A stretch of DNA of 64,000 nt, taken from positions 310,001 to 374,000 of the forward strand of contig NZ_JODY01000001.1 in NCBI RefSeq assembly GCF_000718015.1. The letters run 5' to 3'. The DNA comes from Streptomyces catenulae (GTDB taxonomy: Bacteria > Actinomycetota > Actinomycetes > Streptomycetales > Streptomycetaceae). This document shows, piece by piece, positions 1-7,145 of the stretch; within the stretch, counting starts at the first letter, position 1, and the number at the start of each line of letters is the position of its first letter. A program made the position numbers and the translations under genes. The notes below the pieces were generated by a model. It was not told the origin of the DNA and did no database searches. It was given only the letters and a program-made list of their open reading frames with translations.

Positions 1-54
1 GACCGGCCGCTGCGCCTGGTCACCGACGCCGCACCCCAGGAGGTCCCGTGGTGA
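1..54 (+). CDS. C-terminal end of an unidentified upstream gene (partial)
   Basis: Reading frame 1 is open from the window edge and ends in TGA at 52-54, giving 17 residues that finish ...QEVPW. The stop overlaps the start of the following dehydrogenase gene (GTGGTGA), so the two are probably translationally coupled. The fragment is too short to assign a family; in other actinomycetes this position is often held by a valine/isobutyrate catabolism gene, but that is inference only. Confidence 0.45.
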   Translation, partial: DRPLRLVTDAAPQEVPW

Positions 55-968
55 ACATCGCCTTCATCGGACTCGGTCACATGGGCGGCCCCATGGCCGC
101 CAACCTCGTCCGCGCAGGTCACCAGGTGCTCGGCTACGACCTCGACGCCGCCTCCCTCGCCGAGGCGGCTGCCGCGGGCGTCACCCCCGCCGCCTCGGCG
201 CCGCAGGCCGCGGCCGGGGCCGACGTGGTCGTCACCATGCTCCCCATGGGCCGCCACGTCCTCGCGCTCTACCGGGACGAGGGCCTGCTCGCCGCCGCCG
301 CGCCGGGCACCCTCTTCGTCGACTGCTCCACCATCGACGTGGCCGACGCCCGCCTCGCCCACCGGGCGGCCACCGACGCGGGCCACCGGGCGCTGGACGC
401 ACCCGTCTCCGGCGGGGTGGTGGGCGCCGAGGCGGCCACCCTCACCTTCATGGCGGGCGGCGGCGCGGCCGAGTTCGCCGAGGCCGAACCGCTCCTCGCC
501 GCCATGGGGAAGAAGGTGGTCCACTGCGGCGACGCGGGCGCCGGACAGGCCGCGAAGATCTGCAACAACATGATCCTCGGCATCTCGATGATCGCGGTCA
601 GCGAGGCGTTCGTCCTCGGCGAGAGCCTGGGCCTGTCCCACCAGGCGCTCTACGACGTCGCCGCCGCCGCATCCGGCCAGTGCTGGGCGCTGACCACCAA
701 CTGCCCGGTCCCCGGCCCCGTCCCGACGAGCCCCGCCAACCGCGACTACCGCCCCGGCTTCGCCGCCCCCCTCATGGCGAAGGACCTGGGGCTGGCCGCC
801 AACGCCGCTCGCGCCGGAGGGGTCGACGCCCGCCTCGGCCTCCAGGCGGCCCGGCTGTACGAGGAGTTCGGCGCCGCCGGGGGAGCGGACCGGGACTTCT
901 CCGCCATCGTGGCGGCCATCCGGGAACGCTCCGGCGCCCCGCAGGCGGCCGTGGAGGGCCCGTCCTGA
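51..968 (+). CDS. mmsB: 3-hydroxyisobutyrate dehydrogenase (beta-hydroxyacid dehydrogenase family)
   Basis: NAD-dependent oxidation of 3-hydroxyisobutyrate to methylmalonate semialdehyde in valine catabolism. The N-terminal Rossmann motif GLGHMG (about residues 7-12), the substrate-loop signature DAPVSGG (about 116-122), the catalytic lysine in GAGQAAKICNN (about 169) and the C-terminal helix MAKDLGLAANAA are all present and in family order; about 305 residues is the normal length. GTG codons at 48 and 51 both fit the frame; 51 is preferred because AGGAGG at 38-43 then lies 7 bases away instead of 4. It overlaps the preceding gene, implying an operon. A related 2-hydroxy-3-oxopropionate reductase activity cannot be excluded from sequence. 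Confidence 0.9.
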   Translation: MNIAFIGLGHMGGPMAANLVRAGHQVLGYDLDAASLAEAAAAGVTPAASAPQAAAGADVVVTMLPMGRHVLALYRDEGLLAAAAPGTLFVDCSTIDVADARLAHRAATDAGHRALDAPVSGGVVGAEAATLTFMAGGGAAEFAEAEPLLAAMGKKVVHCGDAGAGQAAKICNNMILGISMIAVSEAFVLGESLGLSHQALYDVAAAASGQCWALTTNCPVPGPVPTSPANRDYRPGFAAPLMAKDLGLAANAARAGGVDARLGLQAARLYEEFGAAGGADRDFSAIVAAIRERSGAPQAAVEGPS

Positions 969-981
969 CCCGCGCGGGTGC

Positions 982-1013
982 GACCGGGGCCCGCCACGGC
1001 GCGGGCCCCGGTC
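982..1013. terminator. Bidirectional hairpin terminator
   Basis: A perfect 13-bp stem (982-994 with 1001-1013) around a 6-base loop sits between the convergent mmsB and PPOX genes. There is no T-run, as is common in Streptomyces. Confidence 0.65.
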
Positions 1014-1016
1014 CGG

Positions 1017-1436
1017 TCAACCGGCCTGCGCGCTGTCCTTGTGGGCGCCCCAGCCGTGCCACCGGTCGATCTCGATCCAGGCGGTCACCCGGGCCCGGTC
1101 CCGCCGCGGGTACGGGGTGCCGAGGTAGTGGTGGGCCAGCCGGTCGATGTCCGTCAGCTCCCCGTCCGGCCGCAGCTCGGTGACGCGGCCGACGAGGCTG
1201 AGATGGGTGTACCAGTCGCCCTCGTCGAGCACGGTGAGCGTCACCCGCGGATCGTCGCGGACATGCGTCAGCCGCCTGCGGCCCTCGTCCATGTTGACCA
1301 TGACGCGGCCGTTGTCCCAGAGGTACCAGGTGGCCGTGGAGACGGGCTGACCGTCCGGCCGCAGGGTCGCGATGACGGCGGGGTTGGCCTTCGCCAGCAT
1401 GGCGGTGGCTGCCTCGGGCAGCGGAGGCTTCGACAT
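1017..1436 (-). CDS. PPOX-class (F420/FMN-binding split-barrel) family protein
   Basis: A 139-residue split beta-barrel protein of the pyridoxamine-5'-phosphate-oxidase-like superfamily, the group that in actinobacteria binds F420 or FMN and reduces small substrates. Family features are the opening LAKANPAVIATLRPDGQP strand pair, TATWYLWDNGRV, the DPRVTLTVLD strand and the final IEIDRWHGWG. The ATG at 1436 is chosen because GTGAGGTG lies directly upstream at a proper distance; a GTG at 1442 would place that site too close. Single gene, convergent with mmsB and divergent from the SDR gene. Substrate unknown. Confidence 0.8.
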   Translation of the reverse strand: MSKPPLPEAATAMLAKANPAVIATLRPDGQPVSTATWYLWDNGRVMVNMDEGRRRLTHVRDDPRVTLTVLDEGDWYTHLSLVGRVTELRPDGELTDIDRLAHHYLGTPYPRRDRARVTAWIEIDRWHGWGAHKDSAQAG

Positions 1437-1721
1437 GGGCACACCTCACGGTCGGGCCGGTGGACGGGAACGGGCGGCTGACGGGCGCCGGGCCGCGCGC
1501 CTGCGGCGGGCACCGGAGCCCCCGGGACATGCTGTCCGCTCCCCGCCCCGACCGCCATCCCGCGGGGGCCGCTCCCGTGAACGGCCCGCACCGGGCCCGC
1601 CTCCGCACACCCCCGCCCACCGCGCGCCGGGCCCCCCGCCGACGTACCGTTGACGCGGAAATCCCCGCTCCCACCCCGCCCGCCGCCCGCGTCCGCGGCG
1701 CCCCGGGCCGGAAGGTGCGCC

Positions 1722-2717
1722 ATGACCAGAGTCCGCGACGCGCTCACCGCCGCACCGGACATCGGCGGCCTCACCACCGTCGTCACCGGCGGCTCCCGCG
1801 GTCTGGGCCTCCTCCTCGGCCGCCGCTTCGCCCGGTACGGCTGCCGGGTGGTGCTGCTCGTCCCGGACGCCGCCGACCTCGACCGGGCGGTCCGGTTCGC
1901 CGGACGGGGCGCCGGGGGCCCGGTGCGCGGCGCCGTCTGCGACGTACGGGACGCGGCGGCGGTCCGCGACCGGTTCGCGGAGATCGCCGAGGACGAGGGC
2001 GGCATCGACATCACCGTCGCCGCCGCGGGCCTCCTCCAGGTCGGCCCGGCGGAGGCGCTCGGCCCCGACGGCTTCCGCCGGGCGCTGGACGCGGTCTTCA
2101 CCGGTGCCCTGCACACCTCCCTCGCCGCCCTGCCCCACCTGCGGCGCAGCCCGGTCGGCGGCCGCCTCGGGCTGATCGGGTCGGTGGGCGCGCCGGTGCC
2201 CGTACCGCATCTGGTGCCGTACGCCTGCGCCCGGTCGGCCGTCGGCGCCCTCGCGGCGGGGCTGCGCGCCGAGGAGGCGGCGCACGGCGTCACCGTCACC
2301 GCCGTCCACCCGGGTCCGGTACGCACCGGTGCGCCGCTGCGGGCGTACTTCGGCGGTGACCGGCGGCGGGAGTACGCCTGGTTCTCGGCGCTGGCCGGGC
2401 TGCCGCTGCTCTCCATGGACGCCGAACGGGCCGCCGACCGGATCGTCACCGGGATCCGGCGCCGCCGCCCGCGGATCGTCCTCACCCCGGCCGCCCGGCT
2501 CGGCGCCGTGGCGGGCGGGGTGGCGCCGGTGACCACCGGCCGTCTGATGGCCGCCGTCGCCCGCGCACTGCCGCGCGGCGACGCCCCGGCGACGGTGACC
2601 GGCGCCGAGGTCGCCGCCGACGACCAGCCGCCCGCGCCCCGGCTACGCGCCGTCCTCGGTGTCCTCGACGCCCGTGGCGCCGCCCGCTGCAACGCACGCA
2701 TCCGCAAAGACCGGTGA
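1722..2717 (+). CDS. Short-chain dehydrogenase/reductase with an altered catalytic tetrad
   Basis: A 331-residue SDR. The cofactor motif TGGSRGLG is at about residues 22-29, the NNAG element is degenerate (AAAG, about 100), the catalytic Ser is in LIGSVG (about 154) and the catalytic Tyr at about 167, but the invariant YxxxK is YACAR, so the lysine is replaced by arginine (about 171). The PG motif AVHPGPVRTG follows. A C-terminal extension of about 60 residues is present beyond the classical 250-residue fold. GGAAGGTG at 1710-1717 supports the ATG at 1722 over longer in-frame starts. The substrate is unknown, and the K-to-R change makes normal SDR catalysis uncertain. Confidence 0.75.
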   Translation: MTRVRDALTAAPDIGGLTTVVTGGSRGLGLLLGRRFARYGCRVVLLVPDAADLDRAVRFAGRGAGGPVRGAVCDVRDAAAVRDRFAEIAEDEGGIDITVAAAGLLQVGPAEALGPDGFRRALDAVFTGALHTSLAALPHLRRSPVGGRLGLIGSVGAPVPVPHLVPYACARSAVGALAAGLRAEEAAHGVTVTAVHPGPVRTGAPLRAYFGGDRRREYAWFSALAGLPLLSMDAERAADRIVTGIRRRRPRIVLTPAARLGAVAGGVAPVTTGRLMAAVARALPRGDAPATVTGAEVAADDQPPAPRLRAVLGVLDARGAARCNARIRKDR

Positions 2718-2760
2718 CGGGATCCGGTCGCAGATTGACGTGTTCCGCGCCCCGGAAACG

Positions 2761-2802
2761 GCCGAGCGCGCCGCCCGGCGGGGTGCCGGTGGCGCGCTCG
2801 GC
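2761..2802. terminator. Hairpin terminator between convergent genes
   Basis: A perfect 12-bp stem (2761-2772 with 2791-2802) encloses an 18-base loop that itself can form CCGGC/GCCGG. It lies between the SDR stop at 2717 and the cyclophilin stop at 2837. Confidence 0.6.
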
Positions 2803-2836
2803 CGACGGAGCCGGGGCCCCGTCGGTGGTGCGGGTG

Positions 2837-3334
2837 TCACTCGCCGACGACGCCGGACTTGTCGATGGTGACCTTGGCCTTGGGGGCACCGCTCTGCGAG
2901 CCGAGGGCCTCGATCTTGGTCACCAGGTCCTGGCCCTCGACGACCTCGCCGAAGACGACGTGCTTGCCGTCGAGCCAGGAGGTGACGACGGTGGTGATGA
3001 AGAACTGCGAGCCGTTGGTGTTGCGGCCGGCGTTCGCCATCGACAGCAGGAACGGCCGGTCGTGCTTGAGCTGGAAGTTCTCATCGGCGAACTTCTCGCC
3101 GTAGATGCTCTTGCCGCCGGTGCCGTTGTGGTTGGTGAAGTCACCGCCCTGGAGCATGAACTGCGGGATGACGCGGTGGAAGCCGGAACCGGCGTAGCCG
3201 AAGCCGTGCTGGCCGGTGGCGAGCTCACGGAAGTTGGCGGCGGTCTTCGGCACGACGTCGTCGTACAGCTTGAAGACGATGCGGCCCTCAGGCTTGTCGT
3301 TGATGGTGATGTCGAAAAATACGTTGGTGCTCAT
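2837..3334 (-). CDS. ppiA: Peptidyl-prolyl cis-trans isomerase, cyclophilin type
   Basis: Cytoplasmic 165-residue cyclophilin A. The complete catalytic core is visible: [23 protein letters not shown] (with the active Arg and Phe of FHRxxPxF), the [17 protein letters not shown] block and the W of [11 protein letters not shown] that contacts cyclosporin. There is no signal peptide. It catalyses proline isomerisation during protein folding. Monocistronic, followed downstream by a shared terminator with the SDR gene. Confidence 0.93.
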   Translation of the reverse strand: MSTNVFFDITINDKPEGRIVFKLYDDVVPKTAANFRELATGQHGFGYAGSGFHRVIPQFMLQGGDFTNHNGTGGKSIYGEKFADENFQLKHDRPFLLSMANAGRNTNGSQFFITTVVTSWLDGKHVVFGEVVEGQDLVTKIEALGSQSGAPKAKVTIDKSGVVGE

Positions 3335-3391
3335 GGAGGCATTGTGGCACCCGGTGTGCCCCGTCCCGTGCGCACCCTCGGCCCCGCGCGG

Positions 3392-3739
3392 CTACGGCGC
3401 CGGGGTGTCGTCCGTGGTGGCCCGCAGGTCGGCGAGGAGTTCGGCCTGTCCGGCGAGGACACCCGTGAGGATCGTCCTGGCGACCTTGAGCAACTCCGCC
3501 ACCTGCGGGTTGGCCAGCGAGTAGTGGACGGTCGAGCCCTCTTTACGGGTGGTGACCAGCTTCGCCCGCCGCAGGACCGCGAGCTGCTGCGACAGATGCG
3601 CCGGTTCCAGACCGACCTCGGGCAGCAGCTCCGCCACCGCGTGCTCCCGCTGGCTCAGCAGCTCCAGGACACGGATCCGCGCCGGGTGCCCCAGCGTCTT
3701 GAAGAACTCGGCCTTGAGTTGGTACAGCGGCGTGCTCAT
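3392..3739 (-). CDS. ArsR/SmtB-family winged-helix repressor
   Basis: A 115-residue DNA-binding protein with the ArsR fold: LYQLKAEFFKTLGHPARIRVLELLSQREHAVAELLPEVGLEPAHLSQQLAVLRRAKLVTTRKEGSTVHYSLANPQV. The recognition helix is LEPAHLSQQLAVLRRA and the beta-wing is TTRKEGSTVHY. No alpha3N CxC metal site or ELCVCD motif is seen, so it is probably not a classical metal sensor; redox or sulfur sensing is possible. The ATG at 3739 gives the normal family length; the upstream open frame to 3934 reads as non-coding. Its targets are not evident from the neighbours. Confidence 0.8.
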   Translation of the reverse strand: MSTPLYQLKAEFFKTLGHPARIRVLELLSQREHAVAELLPEVGLEPAHLSQQLAVLRRAKLVTTRKEGSTVHYSLANPQVAELLKVARTILTGVLAGQAELLADLRATTDDTPAP

Positions 3740-3977
3740 CGCGCCCCCACTTCTCCGGCGCGGCGGGAGCGCCCGGTCGGGCCCTCCGCGGCGTACCGCG
3801 TCCATCCGCTCGTCGACGACATCGGTTTCCTCCTCCCGCGCGGTGACGGGGCGGCCGACGCGCGGGATCCGGAGCCACCTGAGGCCGACGTGGTGACCTC
3901 GGCGATCGCCAAGATTATCAACTCCGCCGGTCACCGGAGGCGGCCCGGGGCGGGCGCCCGGCGGCTCGCGGACCGGC

Positions 3978-4403
3978 TCACAGGGGCAGACAGACTCGGA
4001 CGGTCTTCCCCTCGCCGTCCGCGTCCGGGAGCACCCCGGCGGTACCGCCCAGACCGAGGGTGAGTTCCATGACGGTGGCCAGCCCGCCGTCCTCGCTGCC
4101 GACCGTGGCGCCGTACAGCGTCGGCAGGTACGGGTGCCGGTCGTGGACCGCGACGACCAGCCGGTCCCGGCGGGCCGCGTAGACGACGGTCAGCTGGGTG
4201 GAGAGCGGTGCGGCGTGCCGGACGCTGTTGGTGACCAGCTCGGCGAGGATCAGCAGCGCCGGGCCGACGGTCGGGTGGTGCGCGCCGATGTGCCACTCCG
4301 CCAGGACCTGCTCGGCGGTCTCCCGCGCCACCCGGACCGCCGCCGGGACGGTGGGCAGGGTGAGGACGTGACGCTGCCGCAGCGATTCCAGCCCCGCGAT
4401 CAC
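3978..4403 (-). CDS. HATPase_c_2 anti-sigma-factor-type ATP-binding protein
   Basis: A 141-residue GHKL-type ATPase domain related to SpoIIAB/RsbW serine kinases. The N-box LILAELVTNSVRHA (about residues 51-64, Mg-binding Asn at 59) is clear, and GGLATVMELTLGLGG supplies the G-box region. Streptomyces carries dozens of such stand-alone proteins, often beside DUF397/XRE partners; none is found next to this one. The GTG at 4403 follows GGAGG at 4 bases. A perfect 20-bp palindrome lies 56 bases upstream (see 4459-4478). Confidence 0.75.
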   Translation of the reverse strand: MIAGLESLRQRHVLTLPTVPAAVRVARETAEQVLAEWHIGAHHPTVGPALLILAELVTNSVRHAAPLSTQLTVVYAARRDRLVVAVHDRHPYLPTLYGATVGSEDGGLATVMELTLGLGGTAGVLPDADGEGKTVRVCLPL

Positions 4404-4458
4404 CGCTCCTCCCGGTGGCCGGGCCCTGATGCAAAGGTCATCACCACAGCATCTAATC

Positions 4459-4478
4459 AATTGCGAACTTTCGCAATT
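4459..4478. promoter_or_regulatory. 20-bp perfect palindrome, candidate operator
   Basis: The half sites AATTGCGAA and TTCGCAATT are perfect inverted repeats separated by CT, in an unusually AT-rich island upstream of the HATPase gene and downstream of the ATP-grasp gene's end. Its position suits an operator of the HATPase promoter. The binding protein is not known from this window. Confidence 0.6.
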
Positions 4479-4520
4479 CCGCAGCTCAAGGCGGTGCCCC
4501 GGCCCGGCGTGGCCGGGGCG

Positions 4521-5396
4521 TCAGCGCACCACGGGCTGCGCCGGAACGGTGACCGGGAGGGGGAGCGGCGCAGCGGTCAGGGCGCCGGGACCGCGCCGGG
4601 CGAGGCGGAGCACGGCGGCGGACACCCGGGCGACGGCGTCCGGGACCTGACGGAAGCTCGGGAAGTCGTTGATGTCGACGACCACCGGACCGTCGGGCCC
4701 GAACAGGACGTCGATGCCGTAGAGGTCGAGCCCGAAGGCGGCGCCCGTCTCGGCGGTGATGCGGGCGACCTCGGCGGAGAGCGGGACGCACCGCTCGCGG
4801 ACCGCGCGCCCGGGGTGGAGCGGGGAGCGGCGCTCGGTGGCGAACAGCTCCCCGGCGACGCTGTAGACCTTGAGATCGGTACCGGAGTTGGGGACGTACG
4901 GCTGGGCGATCAGCAGCCCGGTGGCGGGTGCCTGGTCCGTGGCGGTCAGCTCGCCCGGGTCGCGGACCAGCCGGACGGCGCGCCCGGAGCTGCCGTCGGC
5001 GGGCTTGACCACGAGCGGGAACTCCGCCTCGGGTATCCGCGCGAACTCCTCGGCGCGGGCGGCCGCGTACGTCACCGGGACGGGCAGCCCGTGGGTGCGG
5101 GCGATGACCGCGGCGAGCGCCTTGTCGCGGACGCCGCGGATGGCCCGCACATCGTTGACGGTCGTCAGACCGGTGTGTGCGGCGGCCTCCAGCAGGGTGA
5201 GACCCGGGCCGCCGGAGACGGTTTTCAGCACCCAGGCGTCGTGGTCCCCGGCGGTGAGGGCGGAGGACAGCGGCAGCAGCGAGCGGCCGGGCCGGACGAT
5301 GTCCACCGTGTGGCCCCAGGCGCCGAGTTGGGCGATCACCTCCCGGGGCATCCCGTCGTGGCGGTACTCCTCCTCCACCAGGAAGCAGAGCCTCAT
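4521..5396 (-). CDS. ATP-grasp domain protein, RimK-like
   Basis: A 291-residue ATP-grasp ligase, probably forming an amide or peptide bond by way of an acyl-phosphate. N-terminal pre-ATP-grasp domain MRLCFLVEEEYRHDGMPREV, then the nucleotide lysine and P-loop-like VVKPADGSSGRAVRLV, the LIAQPYVPNSGTDLKVYSVAGE strand and the metal-binding VVVDINDFPSF near the C-terminus. Start at the ATG 5396 is favoured because GGGGTG lies 6 bases upstream; a GTG at 5405 is in frame. No peptide precursor, maturation partner or transporter is adjacent, so the substrate is unknown. Confidence 0.75.
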   Translation of the reverse strand: MRLCFLVEEEYRHDGMPREVIAQLGAWGHTVDIVRPGRSLLPLSSALTAGDHDAWVLKTVSGGPGLTLLEAAAHTGLTTVNDVRAIRGVRDKALAAVIARTHGLPVPVTYAAARAEEFARIPEAEFPLVVKPADGSSGRAVRLVRDPGELTATDQAPATGLLIAQPYVPNSGTDLKVYSVAGELFATERRSPLHPGRAVRERCVPLSAEVARITAETGAAFGLDLYGIDVLFGPDGPVVVDINDFPSFRQVPDAVARVSAAVLRLARRGPGALTAAPLPLPVTVPAQPVVR

Positions 5397-5525
5397 CGAT
5401 GACACCCCGATCGCCGCACGTCCACCGTCCGCCCGGCAGATCCTTGACCTTTGACATGCGGGATCCTACGCGGGCGCCCGGCACCCGGCCGCCGGGGTCG
5501 CGGGCGGCGGCGCGGGAGCGCGCGA

Positions 5526-5558
5526 CGGCGCCCGGCCGGGGGTGGTGGCCGGGCGCCG
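5526..5558. terminator. Strong hairpin downstream of the TerD fusion gene
   Basis: A perfect 12-bp stem with a 9-base loop, 64 bases beyond the TerD stop. A second small hairpin with a cTTCGg tetraloop (5586-5601) lies nearer the stop. Both could terminate leftward transcription before the ATP-grasp gene. Confidence 0.55.
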
Positions 5559-5621
5559 CAGCGGAGTCAACGGGGAGCGGGGGCCCGGCACTTCGGTGCC
5601 GTCCGGCCGCTCCCGGCGAGG

Positions 5622-6728
5622 TCAGTCCTCGTAGTAGTTGTTGACGATCACATCGGGCTCGTCGTCGTCGAACGCCTCGTTGAGCAGCGCGCCGCCGACC
5701 AGACCGGCCGCACCGGCGCCGATGAGCGCGCCGGTGCCGAACCGGCGGCCCTGCTGCGGCTGTTCGGGCTGCGGGTACCCCTGCTGCGCGGGCGCCGCCT
5801 GCGGGTAGCCCGGCTGGGCGGGCTGCTGCGGGTACCCGGCCTGCGCGTACCCCTGCTGCGGGGCGGTGTAGTACGGCGGCGGGGTGGTCTGGACGCGCTG
5901 GGCGCAGCCGGGGCACGAGGTGATCTGACGCGGGACGCCCCACTGCGGCGACCACATGACGGGCGTCGTGCCGGGGCCGTGCGAGGGGTCGAAGAAGCAG
6001 GTCATGTCGGTGGCTCCGATCGGTGCGGGGTGGGCGGCGGGGTCCGGCACGGTGGCGTGACCGGACGGCGGGAAGGCGGCGGGCTCCGGCGGGAGCGGGG
6101 GCGTCGGCGGCATCGCGGGCGCGGGCGGCGCCGGTGCCGCGATGGGCGCCGGGGCGGCCGGTTCGGGGCGCAGGACGTCGACGCCGTAGTCCTGGGCGAT
6201 CCCGGCGAGCCCGGAGGCGTAACCCTGGCCGACGGCACGGAACTTCCACTCCGCGCCGTGGCGGTACAGCTCGCCGAAGACCATGGCGGTCTCGGCGCCG
6301 CCCGCGCCGTGCAGGTCGTAGCGGGCGAGCGGGGTGCCGTCCGTGGCGGTCACCTGGATGTGGGCGGCGGCGACCTGCGCGAAGCTCTGGCCGCGTTCCT
6401 CCGCCTCGTAGAGCGAGACCGGGAAGACGATCTTGGTGACGGCGGCGGGGACGGCGCCGAAGTCGATGTCGATCCGGGCGTCGTCGCCGCTGCCGTCATG
6501 CGGCGGGGCGGCGAGCGTCACCGCGCCCTCGGGGCTGCGGAGGTTGTTGAAGAAGACGAAGTGCGCCTCGGACAGCACCTTCCCGGAGCCGTCGCAGAGC
6601 AGCGCGCTCGCGTCCGGGTCGCAGCCGGTGCCTTCGGTCCGCCAACCCAGCCCCACCCGTACGGCGGTCAGGCCGGGGGCCTGTTTGCTGAGCGACACAT
6701 TGCCGCCCTTGGTCAGGGCCACCGTCAT
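5622..6728 (-). CDS. TerD-domain protein with zinc-ribbon-like and Pro/Gln-rich extension
   Basis: A 368-residue protein. Residues 1-175 are a TerD/TerE calcium-binding domain (LTKGGNVSLSKQ, the GLGWR strand, GDDARIDIDFGAVP with acidic Ca ligands, KIVFPVSLYEAE). After a Pro/Ala-rich linker comes a CFF...CPGC cysteine pair in a SHGPG/WSPQWGVPRQITS context, then PQQ/QGYPQ-rich low complexity, a small glycine-rich hydrophobic segment (GALIGAGAAGLVGGALL) and an acidic tail DDDEPDVIVNNYYED. TerD proteins belong to the tellurite/stress systems of actinobacteria. ATG 6728 has GGAGGAAGAG immediately upstream. The extension is not part of the usual 190-residue TerD. Confidence 0.8.
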   Translation of the reverse strand: MTVALTKGGNVSLSKQAPGLTAVRVGLGWRTEGTGCDPDASALLCDGSGKVLSEAHFVFFNNLRSPEGAVTLAAPPHDGSGDDARIDIDFGAVPAAVTKIVFPVSLYEAEERGQSFAQVAAAHIQVTATDGTPLARYDLHGAGGAETAMVFGELYRHGAEWKFRAVGQGYASGLAGIAQDYGVDVLRPEPAAPAPIAAPAPPAPAMPPTPPLPPEPAAFPPSGHATVPDPAAHPAPIGATDMTCFFDPSHGPGTTPVMWSPQWGVPRQITSCPGCAQRVQTTPPPYYTAPQQGYAQAGYPQQPAQPGYPQAAPAQQGYPQPEQPQQGRRFGTGALIGAGAAGLVGGALLNEAFDDDEPDVIVNNYYED

Positions 6729-6860
6729 CTCTTCCTCCACAACTGCCGTGCCGTACGGCGTCCTTCGGCGTCCGCGATCCTACGGTTACCGGATTGCGCA
6801 ATGACTGAAGTATGCCTGGTCCGCGGGGGTGGCAAGGCGCTGACCGGCGCACTTCGGCCA

Positions 6861-6903
6861 GGTGGCGCGGAGGGGTGGCCGGTGGGCGCCCCTCCGCGCC
6901 ACC
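6861..6903. terminator. 15-bp perfect hairpin in a divergent gap
   Basis: Stem 6861-6875 with 6889-6903 and a 13-base loop. It is terminator-like but lies between two outward-facing genes, so it does not end either of them. Confidence 0.5.
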
Positions 6904-6978
6904 CGGACGGCCGTGACATCGGCCTCATCTGCTGGGCGTGGGGCGGGATCTGGTGTTTGGTATCCCATCGAAGGTGCG

Positions 6979-7008
6979 CCGACCGCGGTGCGGTGCTTCC
7001 GCGGTCGG
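6979..7008. terminator. 10-bp hairpin followed by ATTT
   Basis: Stem 6979-6988 with 6999-7008, loop of 10 bases, followed on the plus strand by ATTTCTGTG. Looks like an intrinsic terminator for a rightward transcript that is not annotated as protein coding. Confidence 0.4.
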
Positions 7009-7052
7009 ATTTCTGTGACGCACCCCACCTGCGTTTTTCTGCTGCACGCCTC

Positions 7053-7082
7053 TTGACCGCCGCGCGAAGCCGCCCGTAGCGT
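7053..7082 (+). promoter_or_regulatory. Candidate promoter of the permease operon
   Basis: TTGACC (7053-7058) and TAGCGT (7077-7082) with an 18-base spacer match the principal Streptomyces sigma-factor consensus. The predicted start near 7089 leaves a leader of about 57 bases. Confidence 0.55.
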
Positions 7083-7107
7083 CCCCGTCACCTCAGCGGA
7101 ATTTGAT

Positions 7108-7122
7108 TTCTGTATACCGGAA
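7108..7122. promoter_or_regulatory. Candidate operator TTCTG-N5-CGGAA
   Basis: Near-perfect palindrome (one mismatch) just downstream of the predicted transcription start, where a bound repressor would block elongation. Further CGGAA and TTTCGG half sites flank it. The same motif occurs ahead of the DUF6986 gene at 55026-55040. Confidence 0.5.
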
Positions 7123-7145
7123 TATTTTCGGGAAAGGCGGCTGGT

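Larger units (their letters stand above)
6729..7145. other. Divergent intergenic region with two strong hairpins
   Basis: No convincing protein gene. It contains a small palindrome ATTGCGCAAT (6793-6802) near the probable terD promoter (TAGGAT on the minus strand at about 6776-6781), a 15-bp perfect hairpin (6861-6903), a 10-bp perfect hairpin followed by ATTT (6979-7008), and at the right end the permease promoter and a candidate operator. Confidence 0.6.

Noticed and set aside
3740..3934. 65-residue N-terminal extension of the ArsR gene
   Set aside because: The extension is Arg/Gly-rich and outside the family length; the ATG at 3739 starts directly before the domain.
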